From Deltaproteobacteria bacterium (GTDB lineage Bacteria; Desulfobacterota; Deferrimicrobia; Deferrimicrobiales; Deferrimicrobiaceae): DNA of 49,200 nucleotides. The notes beneath the pieces are model-generated. The model was not told where the DNA came from. It did not search any database and worked only from the letters and a program-made list of their open reading frames with translations. Location: contig JAJZRM010000001.1 in the NCBI GenBank assembly GCA_021802685.1, positions 1 to 49,200 of the forward strand, given 5' to 3'. Both the position numbers and the translations under genes were made by a program. This document shows, piece after piece, positions 8,022 to 15,837 of the stretch. Numbering within the stretch: the first letter of the stretch is position 1; each line of letters starts with the position of its first letter.

Positions 8022-9746
8022 GTGGGAAGGCCGCCCCGCGCGGAGGCGCGCCGGCCCCGGGAAAGCGGCGCCGTCCGCAAGGAGTGGGGGGGCAGGAAGC
8101 GGATCGCCCTGGTCTACCCGAACGGGTACGCCGCGGGGATGTCGAACCTCGGTTTCCTGCTGGTCCATGCCCAGGTCAACACCCGGGCGGAGGCGTTGTG
8201 CGAGAGGGTCTTCCTTCCACGGCGGGCGGGACGGCGGGAGATCGTCCGCCCGGGAGGACGGCGGGCGCCGCCCGCGGCGGAACCGGCGGCGGGAACGACG
8301 CTGGAGAGCGGCCGTCCCCTTTCGGATTTCGACGTCGTCGGCTTCTCACTCTCCTATGAAAACGACCTCCTGAACCTCCCGGGGATCCTCGCCGCGGGCG
8401 GGGTTCCCCCTTTCCGGGAAGACCGCGCCGCTTCGGGCAGGCGGCACCCCCTGGTCGTCGCCGGAGGATTCGCGGCTTCCCTCAACCCCGAGCCGTGCGG
8501 CGTCTTCGCGGACGCGGTCGTGGTCGGGGACGGAGAAAGGGCGTTGGACGCCCTCCTCGGCCAGGGCGATCCCGCCCCGGCCGATCCCGGTTTCCTGCGC
8601 GCGCTGTCCGGCATCCCCGGGGTGTACGTCCCTGCGGGATATCGGGCCGAGCACGAGGCGGAAACCGGCGGCTCCCCGGCGCCCGGACGGCTCCTCGCCC
8701 TCCGACCTTTCCCCGGGTTCCCCGAACGCGTCGCCCGGGAAGTCCTCGACCTGCGCTCCCTCCCTCCTCCACCGCCCGTCGTGCTGGCGGAGGAAACCGA
8801 GCTCGGGAGCATGTCCCTCGTCGAAACGTCCCGCGGTTGCCCGAGAATGTGCGGTTTCTGCGCCGCGGCGCACGCCTGCCCGAACTTCCGGGAATTCCCC
8901 CTGGAGCGCGTCCGGGCCGCCGTCGACGCGGCGTGGCCGCAACGGAGGAAAGTGGGGCTGATCGGCGCGGCGGTGCTGGATTGGCGGCCGTTCCGGACGC
9001 TGGCGCGCGAGATCCTCGAACGGGGCGGAAGCGTGTCCCCCGCCTCGGTGCGCGCGGACCTCGTCGACGGGGAGATCGCGGAGATCTTGTCGCGAAGCGG
9101 GCACCGCACCGTGGCCCTCGCGCCCGAGTGCGGCGACGAGCGGCTGCGGGCGCGGGTGGGAAAGCGGGTGCCGGACGAGACGTTCTTCGAGGCGGCTTCG
9201 ACGCTTGTCCGCGCGGGGATCGTTTCGTTCAAATTGTACTTCCTGGTCGGCCTTCCGCGGACGACGGGGGAGGAGGAGGTCGAGGGGATCACGGGGTTCC
9301 TCGGGGAATTCCGCCGGCGAGTCCTCGCGGCGGCGCGGGCAGCGGGAAGGATGGGGACCGTCACCGCCGTCCTGTCCCCGTTCGTCCCCAAGCCGTCCAC
9401 CCCCCTCCAATGGGCGGCGATGGCTTCGGAGGAGGAGTTGCGGGCGCGGGAGGAAGGGGTGGCCGCGTTCGTCCGGACGATCCCCAATCTCCGGTGGACC
9501 GGGGAGCGGCCCCGCGACGCGGCGCTGCAAGGGTACCTCGGGCTGGCGGACCGCCGCGTGGCGAATGACCTTCGCAATGCGAGAGGGGGCCGGCTCGCCG
9601 CTTCGGCGACGGGCTTCGAACGGAGGCTCCGGTCGGCCGTGCGGCGGGAGAAGGACGCCGACGAGTTTTTCCCCTGGGACGTGGTGGCGGGCGGCCCCGC
9701 GAAGGAGGGGCTTCGGGCGCGGTACGAAGCGTACCGCGACGGTTAG
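8022..9746 (+). CDS. B12-binding-type radical SAM protein
   Basis: 574-residue radical SAM enzyme of unknown substrate. The N-terminal part (RKRIALVYPNGYAAGMSNLGF, FDVVGFSLSYENDLLNL, PLVVAGGFAASLNPEPC) resembles the B12-binding-like half of this family. SRGCPRMCGFC near residue 275 carries the CxxxCxxC that binds the 4Fe-4S cluster. Related genes in deltaproteobacteria have the same N-terminal blocks. GTG at 8022 is preceded by GGAAGGGAAAG; the open frame extends far upstream but only as noise inside ftsA and ftsZ. Starts 20 nt after ftsZ, so it is probably co-transcribed with the division operon. The TIM-barrel, GVYVPAGY and NLRWTGERPRD regions are recognisable, but I cannot name the reaction. 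Confidence 0.85.
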   Translation: MGRPPRAEARRPRESGAVRKEWGGRKRIALVYPNGYAAGMSNLGFLLVHAQVNTRAEALCERVFLPRRAGRREIVRPGGRRAPPAAEPAAGTTLESGRPLSDFDVVGFSLSYENDLLNLPGILAAGGVPPFREDRAASGRRHPLVVAGGFAASLNPEPCGVFADAVVVGDGERALDALLGQGDPAPADPGFLRALSGIPGVYVPAGYRAEHEAETGGSPAPGRLLALRPFPGFPERVAREVLDLRSLPPPPPVVLAEETELGSMSLVETSRGCPRMCGFCAAAHACPNFREFPLERVRAAVDAAWPQRRKVGLIGAAVLDWRPFRTLAREILERGGSVSPASVRADLVDGEIAEILSRSGHRTVALAPECGDERLRARVGKRVPDETFFEAASTLVRAGIVSFKLYFLVGLPRTTGEEEVEGITGFLGEFRRRVLAAARAAGRMGTVTAVLSPFVPKPSTPLQWAAMASEEELRAREEGVAAFVRTIPNLRWTGERPRDAALQGYLGLADRRVANDLRNARGGRLAASATGFERRLRSAVRREKDADEFFPWDVVAGGPAKEGLRARYEAYRDG

Positions 9747-9753
9747 GCGGCGT

Positions 9754-10155
9754 CTACCCCGCTGAAACGCGGACCATCACGTTCCGGGTCCTCGGGCCGT
9801 CGAATTCGCAGAGAAAGATCGACTGCCAGGTCCCCAGGACGAGCTGGCCGGCTTCGACGAACACGACGACGCTCGAACCGATAAGACCCGCCTTGATGTG
9901 GGCGTGGGCGTTCCCTTCGGCGTGAAGATAGGTGCCGGAGGAGGGAGCGATCTTCTCGAGACGGTCCAGGATGTCTTTCCGGACGTCCGGGTCGGCGTTC
10001 TCGTTGATGGTGACCGCCGCCGTGGTGTGGGGGATGAAGACCCGGCAGACGCCGCTTTTCACGCCGCTCTCGCGAACGACGATGCGCACCTGCTTCGTGA
10101 TGTCCAGGAGCTGCTGTTCGTTTTCGGTTTTCACGGTGATCGTCTTGAACCCCAT
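9754..10155 (-). CDS. yjbQ: YjbQ/UPF0047 family protein (secondary thiamine-phosphate synthase-like)
   Basis: 133-residue UPF0047 protein. The family fold is a small beta-rich trimer; E. coli YjbQ can weakly replace thiamine-phosphate synthase, but its main role is not settled. Diagnostic stretches are SGVCRVFIPHTTAAVTINENAD, the histidine cluster YLHAEGNAHAHIKAGLIGSS and LGTWQSIFLCEFDGPR. Strong AAGGAG upstream of the ATG. Convergent with the radical SAM gene 8 nt away and separated by about 170 nt from the next gene on the same strand, so probably monocistronic. Confidence 0.9.
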   Translation of the reverse strand: MGFKTITVKTENEQQLLDITKQVRIVVRESGVKSGVCRVFIPHTTAAVTINENADPDVRKDILDRLEKIAPSSGTYLHAEGNAHAHIKAGLIGSSVVVFVEAGQLVLGTWQSIFLCEFDGPRTRNVMVRVSAG

Positions 10156-10230
10156 CCGCCGCTCCTTCGTTTCTTAAGGAAACGCTCCCCCCAATAAAAT
10201 GCTTACCACGGCAGGTCCCGAAAGGGCAAG

Positions 10231-10260
10231 ACGGACCTTCGGCGGACGGACCTTCGGCGG
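10231..10260. repeat. Two perfect 15-bp tandem copies
   Basis: The unit ACGGACCTTCGGCGG occurs at 10231-10245 and again at 10246-10260 with no change, in the 170-nt gap between yjbQ and the MshEN-repeat gene. A related AGGTCC sits just upstream, so the area can also fold. No coding potential seen; a simple recent duplication is the easiest explanation. Confidence 0.8.
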
Positions 10261-10324
10261 CGCATCGACGCTCTCGGTGCGGGCTCGAAAACAAATACGT
10301 CGCCGTAATTATGAAGCGCGGCAC

Positions 10325-11008
10325 TTAGGCGGTATCGGCCAGCGACAGGACCGCAACCAGCGCTGCGGCGACCAACTTTGCCTGCAGGCGGAGCCCGCGC
10401 GCGACGTGGTGGGGTTTTGCCGCCCCGGTTACCACCAGGAGGTCGCCGATGTTCCGCTTCCTCACCTTTTGCTGCGCCAACACGGCCTCCAGCTGCTCCC
10501 GGCTGATCTGGCCGGCGGCGACCAGAATCTCGCCGAGGCGAAGCCGCTCTGAGGCGGGCAGCGCACCGCCCTGCGCCTGCTGAAACGCCAACACGGCATT
10601 CATCTGCCTCTTCGTCAGAAGGCAGCGGCGGACCATGATCGCTCCCAGCAGCTCCCCGGTCTCGCGCTGCTCCTGCAACGCCGCGTTTAGCTGCTCCGAA
10701 GTAATCCGCCGTGCCGACAGAAGCAACTCGCCCAGGCGCCGTCGCACCCCCGCCGCCGCCCGGACGGCACTGTCGAGCGATGCCAACTCGCTCTGGACGG
10801 CGACGACAACGGCTATCTCCGCCGGATCCGCAAGTCCAAGGCGCATCACCACGTCTCCCAGCCGCTCACCGGTTCGGTTCCGTTCCGCGAGCGCCAGCTC
10901 GAGGTCCTCGCGGGAAATGAACCCGCCGTCCAACAGAACCTGTCCCATCAGCCTGTGCGCGGGACGGTTCGGCGGCGGGGGTTCGTGACCTGTCCCGTTG
11001 CCTCCCAT
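10325..11008 (-). CDS. Stand-alone tandem MshEN-like repeat protein
   Basis: 227-residue protein that reads as three or so copies of a module of about 57 residues: LMGQVLLDGGFISREDLELA, RLGELLLSARRITSEQLNAA and RLGEILVAAGQISREQLEAV start the copies. The pattern RLGxxLxxxGxIxxxxLxxxLxxQ is the published c-di-GMP-binding motif of MshEN/PilB N-terminal domains; the third copy fits best and the second lacks the central glycine. No Walker A/B ATPase follows, unlike GspE, PilB or MshE. The C-terminus (LVAAALVAVLSLADTA) is hydrophobic and ends abruptly, so loss of a longer C-terminal part is possible. ATG at 11008; a TTG at 11011 is better spaced from GGAGG. Confidence 0.75.
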   Translation of the reverse strand: MGGNGTGHEPPPPNRPAHRLMGQVLLDGGFISREDLELALAERNRTGERLGDVVMRLGLADPAEIAVVVAVQSELASLDSAVRAAAGVRRRLGELLLSARRITSEQLNAALQEQRETGELLGAIMVRRCLLTKRQMNAVLAFQQAQGGALPASERLRLGEILVAAGQISREQLEAVLAQQKVRKRNIGDLLVVTGAAKPHHVARGLRLQAKLVAAALVAVLSLADTA

Positions 11009-11173
11009 CAACGCATCTTCCTCCCTTCCGCGAACTATCGGCAGGGAGACGCCGGAGTTTCATCTTCTCATATCCGTGCAACGGGTTAGGCGGTCGCACG
11101 CGCAATTTCCCGGCGTCGGAGGAGAGAATAGCGGTCATTCGTGGATCGGTAACATATCGAAATTGTTGCATCC

Positions 11174-11202
11174 TTTACCTTGTTCCGTCATTCACCTATA
11201 AT
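11174..11202 (+). promoter_or_regulatory. Sigma-70-type promoter of maf
   Basis: TTTACC (-35, 11174-11179), 17-bp spacer and a perfect TATAAT (-10, 11197-11202). The expected start of transcription, about 7 nt further on, coincides with the maf GTG at 11211, so the message should have essentially no leader. Confidence 0.7.
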
Positions 11203-11210
11203 GCAGTTCC

Positions 11211-11840
11211 GTGAACCCGACGGCCCCCTTGATCCTCGCCTCCGAATCCCCCCGCCGGCGGGAGCTTCTCGCCGCGGTGGGCGTTCCGTTCCGCGTGATT
11301 CCGTCGGGGGTCGACGAAACCCCGTTTCCCGGGGAGCCGCCGGGTCGTTTCGCCCGCCGGGCCGCGTTGGACAAGGGGATGGAGGTTGCGGGGAAACACG
11401 CGTCCTCCCACGTCCTCTCCGCGGACACGATCGTGGTGGCCGACGGGAAGATCCTCGGGAAGCCGAGGGACCGGGGGGAGGCACGAAGGATGCTCTCCCT
11501 TTTGGCGGGGAGGGAGCACAAGGTCTACACGTCCGTTTGCCTCCTGTGCGAGGCGAGAGGGTACCGGGACCTGGGGACGGAAGTGACCCGCGTCCGGTTC
11601 CGCGCTCTCACGCGAAAGGAGGTCGCGGCGTATGTCCGCACGGGGGAGTGCGACGACAAGGCGGGCGCCTACGCGGCGCAGGGAGCGGGGATGCTCCTCA
11701 TCGACCGGGTCTCCGGGTCGTTCACGAACGTGATCGGCCTGCCGATGACCCGGGTCGTCGGGATGTTTCTGCGGGCGGGCCTGATCGAAGTTTCCTCCGC
11801 CGGGCCGCGCTGCTACGCATTCGCCGGAGGAAAGGGATGA
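11211..11840 (+). CDS. maf: Maf-family nucleotide pyrophosphatase
   Basis: House-cleaning nucleoside triphosphate pyrophosphatase of the Maf/YhdE family, which removes non-canonical or excess dNTP/UTP. N-terminal LILASESPRRRELL, SADTIVVADGKILGKP, EHKVYTSVCL and the DDKAGAYAAQGAGMLLIDRVSGSFTNVIGLP active-site stretch are complete; 209 residues is typical. The GTG at 11211 is forced: an in-frame TAA lies at 11199-11201 and the family motif begins six residues after the GTG. There is no ribosome binding site, and a strong -10 hexamer ends 8 nt before the GTG, so the mRNA is probably leaderless. Overlaps the next gene by 4 nt. Confidence 0.93.
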   Translation: MNPTAPLILASESPRRRELLAAVGVPFRVIPSGVDETPFPGEPPGRFARRAALDKGMEVAGKHASSHVLSADTIVVADGKILGKPRDRGEARRMLSLLAGREHKVYTSVCLLCEARGYRDLGTEVTRVRFRALTRKEVAAYVRTGECDDKAGAYAAQGAGMLLIDRVSGSFTNVIGLPMTRVVGMFLRAGLIEVSSAGPRCYAFAGGKG

Positions 11841-12541
11841 ACGCCGGGATACCGCCGATTGCCGAGCGCATCGGCCGGGTCCTCGACCGGATCGCCCGGG
11901 CGGAGCGGCGGTCGGGCCGTCCGGCGGGCTCGGTGAAACTGGTGGCCGTTTCCAAGACGCAGCCGCTTTCCCTGGTCCTCGAGGCGCACGCCTCCGGGCT
12001 GTCCGTCTTCGGCGAGAACTACGTGCGGGAGGCGTCGGAGAAGATTCCGGGGCTTCCGGATGCCGAATGGCACATGATCGGCAAGCTCCAGGGGAACAAG
12101 GTCCGCAAGGCCGTTTCCCTGTTCTCCTGGATCCAGACGGCGGACTCGGTGAAGCGTCTCGCGGAGATCTCCCGGTGCGCGGTGGAGGCGGGGAAGGTCC
12201 TCCCGGCGCTGCTGGAAGTCAACGTCGGCGCCGAGGAGAGCAAGGCGGGAATCCCGCCGGAGGCGCTCCGGGAGGCGGTCGAGTTCTCCCTGGGGCTCCC
12301 CGGCGTCCGGGTGTCCGGCCTGATGGCGATCCCTCCGTACGGCGCGGACCCCGAGGAGAGCCGGCCGTATTTCGTCCGGCTGCGGGAGCTGCGGGAGAGG
12401 CTGTCGCGGGAGGTCCCCGGGGCGGAGCTGCGGGAACTGTCGATGGGGATGTCGGGAGACTTCGAGGCGGCGATCGAGGAAGGGGCCACGATGGTGCGCG
12501 TCGGGACCGCGATCTTCGGAGCCCGCGGGGGGAGGGGATGA
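11837..12541 (+). CDS. YggS-type PLP homeostasis protein
   Basis: PLP-binding alanine-racemase-fold protein without racemase activity (YggS/PLPBP/PROSC), which keeps pyridoxal phosphate and amino-acid levels in balance. KLVAVSKTQP carries the PLP lysine; FGENYVREASEK, WHMIGKLQGNKVRK, LLEVNVGAEESKAGI and LSMGMSGDFEAAIEEGATMVRVGTAIFG are family blocks. 234 residues. ATGA overlap with maf and a 1-nt gap to proC make a tight operon, as in many proteobacteria. Confidence 0.93.
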   Translation: MNAGIPPIAERIGRVLDRIARAERRSGRPAGSVKLVAVSKTQPLSLVLEAHASGLSVFGENYVREASEKIPGLPDAEWHMIGKLQGNKVRKAVSLFSWIQTADSVKRLAEISRCAVEAGKVLPALLEVNVGAEESKAGIPPEALREAVEFSLGLPGVRVSGLMAIPPYGADPEESRPYFVRLRELRERLSREVPGAELRELSMGMSGDFEAAIEEGATMVRVGTAIFGARGGRG

Positions 12542-12542
12542 C

Positions 12543-13352
12543 ATGACCGGCCTGGGGTTCATCGGAGCGGGGAACATGGGGGAAGCGATGATCCGCGGGG
12601 TGCTTTCCGCGAAGCTGCTTCCGGCGGACCGGGTGGTCGTGTGCGATCCGGCCGCCGGCCGGACCGAATCGCTGAGGCACCGGTTCGGTGTGTCCGTCGC
12701 GCCTTCCGTAGGAGAGCTTCTTGCCGCCTGCGACACCGTCGTGATCGCCTTGAAGCCGCAGGTCCTCCCGGCCGTCCTGGCGGGGATCTCCAAGGATGCC
12801 GCCCGCGGGAAAACCTTCATCTCCATCGTGGCCGGAGTCCCGGCCTCGGTGTTCGAGCGCGCGTTGGGAGAAGGCGCGAAGGTCGTGAGGACGATGCCCA
12901 ACACCCCGGTGCAGGTGGGGATGGGGAGCACGGGGATCTACTTCGCGGCGGGCGTGGATCCGGCGGCGCGGGAACGCGTCCGCGCCGTCTTCTCCTCCTT
13001 CGGCGAGGTGGCCGAGATGCCCCGGGAGGAGCTGCTCGACGTCGTGACGGCGCTGTCCGGGTCCGGACCCGCCTATGCGTTCCTGTTCCTCGAGGCGCTG
13101 GCGGACGGGGCCGTACGCGCCGGGATGGGGCGGAGCGAGGCGTACCGGCTGGCCGCCGCCACGCTGGAGGGCGCCGCCCGGATGGTCCGGGAGACGGGGA
13201 AGCATCCCGCGGAGCTGAAGGACATGGTGATGTCCCCGGGAGGGACGACCGCAGCGGGGGTCGCGGCGCTGGAGCGGGGGGCGTTCCGGGCGACGGTGAT
13301 GGACGCCGTGGCGTCCGCATGGCAGAGGTGCCGCGAATTGAGCGGCCAATAA
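12543..13352 (+). CDS. proC: Pyrroline-5-carboxylate reductase ProC
   Basis: NAD(P)H-dependent last step of proline synthesis. Rossmann start GLGFIGAGNMGEAMIRG, IALKPQVLP, RTMPNTPVQVGMG, and the C-terminal ALSGSGPAYAFLFLEALADG, VMSPGGTTAAGVAALE are all present; 269 residues is standard. One nucleotide separates it from the PLP-protein gene. The 36-nt gap to yggT holds only that gene's ribosome binding site. Confidence 0.95.
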   Translation: MTGLGFIGAGNMGEAMIRGVLSAKLLPADRVVVCDPAAGRTESLRHRFGVSVAPSVGELLAACDTVVIALKPQVLPAVLAGISKDAARGKTFISIVAGVPASVFERALGEGAKVVRTMPNTPVQVGMGSTGIYFAAGVDPAARERVRAVFSSFGEVAEMPREELLDVVTALSGSGPAYAFLFLEALADGAVRAGMGRSEAYRLAAATLEGAARMVRETGKHPAELKDMVMSPGGTTAAGVAALERGAFRATVMDAVASAWQRCRELSGQ

Positions 13353-13388
13353 CTAATATGAATTGAACCACTAAGGGGGGGATTGGGT

Positions 13389-13688
13389 ATGTTCGTCGCG
13401 AAGAACCTGGTCATGGCGCTTGCGACCGTCGTCGACTACGCGCTTTGGGCGTACATGTGGGCTTTCATCATTCGCGCCGTCCTGTCATGGGTCAGCCCCG
13501 ACCCGTACAACCCGATCGTCCGGGCGCTCTACGCGATCACCGAGCCCGTCCTCTCGAACCTCCGGAGGAGGCTCCCCCTGTTCGCCGGATCCATCGATTT
13601 CGCGCCGGTCGTCGCCATTCTGATCATCGTTTTCCTGCAGCGTTTCGTCGTCCGGACCTTGTTCGACCTCGCGCTTCGGATGCCGTGA
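13389..13688 (+). CDS. yggT: YggT family membrane protein
   Basis: 99-residue integral membrane protein of the YggT/YlmG family, linked to envelope and division functions in several bacteria. Two hydrophobic segments (about residues 8-32 and 65-88) flank the conserved RAVLSWVSPDPYNPIVRALYAITEPVL loop core (written here only as a reference to residues 26-52). ATG at 13389 has AAGGGGGGG 7 nt upstream; an in-frame TTG at 13383 is too near that site. Its stop codon overlaps the GTG of the DUF167 gene. Confidence 0.9.
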   Translation: MFVAKNLVMALATVVDYALWAYMWAFIIRAVLSWVSPDPYNPIVRALYAITEPVLSNLRRRLPLFAGSIDFAPVVAILIIVFLQRFVVRTLFDLALRMP

Positions 13689-14017
13689 GGCGGACAGGGG
13701 AACCGGCCGCGACGTTCCCGGTCCGCATCGTTCCCCGGGCGGCGAAGGAGGGGGTTGCCGGTTACGAGGGAGGCGTCCTGCGGATCCGCCTGAACGCTCC
13801 CCCGGTGGAAGGGAAGGCAAACGAAGCGCTGGGCAGATTTCTGGCGAAGGCCCTGGGCGTCCCCAGGGGGAGCGTCACGCTGGTCGCCGGCGGGAAGAGC
13901 CGGAGCAAGATCGTCCGGATCGCCGGGATGACGCCGGAAGCGGTACTGGCCGCCCTCATCCCACCCGGTGGACCCAGCGGTGGCGGTCCTCGATCTCCCC
14001 GTACTGGATCCCGGTGA
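13685..14017 (+). CDS. DUF167 (YggU) family protein
   Basis: 110-residue small basic protein of the YggU/DUF167 family, function unknown. ATFPVRIVPRAAKEGVAG, LRIRLNAPPVEGKANEAL and GSVTLVAGGKSRSKIVRI are family hallmarks. The GTG overlaps the yggT stop by 4 nt (GTGA). The last 20 or so residues (PPGGPSGGGPRSPRTGSR) lie in the ilvE gene on the other strand, giving a 62-bp tail-to-tail overlap; the family core ends before that point. Confidence 0.88.
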   Translation: MRRTGEPAATFPVRIVPRAAKEGVAGYEGGVLRIRLNAPPVEGKANEALGRFLAKALGVPRGSVTLVAGGKSRSKIVRIAGMTPEAVLAALIPPGGPSGGGPRSPRTGSR

Positions 14018-15029
14018 TCTCCTCGTAGAACTTCCGGGAGAGCTCCCCCACTCCGGAGTTCCCGATCCGCGCCTCCCGGCCGCGGAAGGAGAAGGAGCCC
14101 ACGGGGGAGACGACCGCCGCCGTCCCCGTTCCGAACGCCTCCGAAAGCGTTCCGTCCGCCGCGCCGCGGATCACCTCGTCGATCTCCACGGGCCGCTCCG
14201 CGACCGGGATCTTCCACTCCCGCGCCAGGGCGATGACCGAATCGCGCGTGACGCCGGGCAGGATCGACCCGGAAAGGGGCGGGGTCACGAGTTCCCCGCG
14301 GAAGACGAAGAAGATGTTCATCGTCCCGACCTCTTCCACGAACCGCCGGTGTTCCGCGTCGAGCCACAGGACCTGGTCGAACCCCTCCGCCTTCGCCTCC
14401 TTCGCCGCGAGGATGCTCGCCGCGTAGTTCGCCCCGGTCTTGGCCTCGCCCAGGCCCCCCCGCGTGGCGCGCACGTACTTTTCCTCCACGAGGATGCGGA
14501 CGGGCTCGAACCCCTTCGCGTAGTACGCGCCCACCGGTCCGGTGACGATGAAGAAGAGGTAATCCGACGACGGGTGGACGCCCAGCGCCGATTCCGTGGC
14601 GATCATCGCGGGGCGGATGTACAGCGAGGCGCCGCGCGCGCGGGGGATCCAGTCCCGGTCGATCCGCACGAGCTCCCGGATGGCGTCGAGCTGGGTTTCC
14701 ACGGGGACCGCCGGCATGCAAAGGCGGGCCGCGGAGCGGTTCATCCGTTCCGCGTTCCGGTCCGGGCGGAAGAGGCAGATGCCGCCGTCCTGGGCGTAGT
14801 ACGCCTTCAGCCCCTCGAAGATCTCCTGCGCGTAGTGGAGGACGACCGCGGTGGGAAGGAGTTCGATCGGTCCGTACGGGACGATCCGCGCGTTGCGCCA
14901 CCCCCTCCCTTCCTCGTACTCCATCAGGAACATGTGGTCCGAGAAGATCTTTCCGAATTCCAGCGCTTCGTCTCTTCCCGGTTTTCGGCGCCGGCGGTCC
15001 GGCCGCGCCTCCGTGGTCGTGATTTTCAT
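13956..15029 (-). CDS. ilvE: Branched-chain amino-acid aminotransferase
   Basis: Fold-type IV PLP aminotransferase interconverting Leu, Ile and Val with their 2-oxo acids; 357 residues, the longer class of enzyme. HYAQEIFEGLKAYYA, CLFRPDRNAERMNRSA, the PLP-lysine region GGLGEAKTGANYAASI, QVLWLDAEHRRFVEEVGTMN and LPGVTRDSVIALA are clear, ending in GIQYGEIEDRHRWV. It would supply the substrates of the branched-chain dehydrogenase encoded at 19813-22978. The ATG has no ribosome binding site; TATAAC ends 8 nt upstream, suggesting a leaderless mRNA. Confidence 0.94.
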   Translation of the reverse strand: MKITTTEARPDRRRRKPGRDEALEFGKIFSDHMFLMEYEEGRGWRNARIVPYGPIELLPTAVVLHYAQEIFEGLKAYYAQDGGICLFRPDRNAERMNRSAARLCMPAVPVETQLDAIRELVRIDRDWIPRARGASLYIRPAMIATESALGVHPSSDYLFFIVTGPVGAYYAKGFEPVRILVEEKYVRATRGGLGEAKTGANYAASILAAKEAKAEGFDQVLWLDAEHRRFVEEVGTMNIFFVFRGELVTPPLSGSILPGVTRDSVIALAREWKIPVAERPVEIDEVIRGAADGTLSEAFGTGTAAVVSPVGSFSFRGREARIGNSGVGELSRKFYEEITGIQYGEIEDRHRWVHRVG

Positions 15030-15037
15030 GGTGAATA

Positions 15038-15066
15038 GTTATATCGCAATCCCGCCGTTGCGGGAA
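15038..15066 (-). promoter_or_regulatory. Promoter of ilvE, probably leaderless
   Basis: On the minus strand TTCCCG (15066-15061), 17-bp spacer, TATAAC (15043-15038), then 8 nt to the ATG. The -35 matches the consensus at only three positions. Part of the window-wide pattern of -10 boxes placed directly before start codons. Confidence 0.5.
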
Positions 15067-15128
15067 GCGGTGGTGTAAGATGATGCGGTAACGCACATCC
15101 GCCCGGGTTCACCGGAAAGGAGCAGGCG

Positions 15129-15818
15129 ATGAGATATCTGGCGGCGGCCGCATGTGCCGCGCTCGCGTTGTGCGGGGTTGCGCAGGCCGCGGATGCCCCG
15201 GCGTTCCAGGGGGAAAAGGAGAAGCTCGGCTACAGCATCGGCATGGACATCGGGGCCACTCTCAAGCGCCAGTCCGTCGAGGTGGACGTGGATTCCTTGA
15301 CGAAGGGGTTGAAGGACGCATACACCGGCGGAAAGACCCTTCTCACGGAGGAGGAGTCGCGCCAGGCGATCCAGGCATTCCAGCAGCGAATGATGGAAAA
15401 ACAGGCGGAGGCCATGAAAGTGCAGGCGGAGAAGAACAAGTCGGAAGGCGAGAAATTCCTTGCCGAGAACGGGAAAAAGGAGGGGGTGAAGACCCTTCCG
15501 AGCGGATTGCAGTACCAGGTGATCGCGGAAGGCAACGGGAAGTCTCCCAAGACGACCGACACGGTGACCACGCATTACAGGGGCACGCTGGTCGACGGCA
15601 AGGAGTTCGACAGCTCCTACAAGCGCGGCGAGCCCGCCACGTTCCCCGTTTCCGGGGTCATCGCGGGATGGACCGAGGCGCTCCAGCTGATGAAAGCGGG
15701 CTCCAAGTGGCGGATCTTCCTCCCGCCGTCCCTGGCGTACGGGGAACGGGGCGCCGGCAAGGACATCGGGCCGAACGCCACGCTGATCTTCGAGGTGGAG
15801 CTGATCTCTGTCCAGTGA
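15129..15818 (+). CDS. Exported FKBP-type peptidyl-prolyl isomerase
   Basis: 229-residue FkpA/FklB/Mip-type prolyl isomerase and chaperone. Signal peptide at residues 1-20 (AACAALALCGVAQA cleaved before ADAP) sends it to the periplasm. An N-terminal helical dimerisation domain (KEKLGYSIGMDIGATLK to about residue 115, coiled-coil rich) is followed by the FKBP domain (GLQYQVIAEGNG, VTTHYRGTLVDGKEFDSS, GVIAGWTEALQLMKAGSKW, LAYGERGAG). GGAAAGGAG precedes the ATG. First gene of a same-strand run with the crotonase and DUF4126 genes. Confidence 0.93.
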   Translation: MRYLAAAACAALALCGVAQAADAPAFQGEKEKLGYSIGMDIGATLKRQSVEVDVDSLTKGLKDAYTGGKTLLTEEESRQAIQAFQQRMMEKQAEAMKVQAEKNKSEGEKFLAENGKKEGVKTLPSGLQYQVIAEGNGKSPKTTDTVTTHYRGTLVDGKEFDSSYKRGEPATFPVSGVIAGWTEALQLMKAGSKWRIFLPPSLAYGERGAGKDIGPNATLIFEVELISVQ

Positions 15819-15837
15819 CCCGTTTCCCGGGGGGGAG

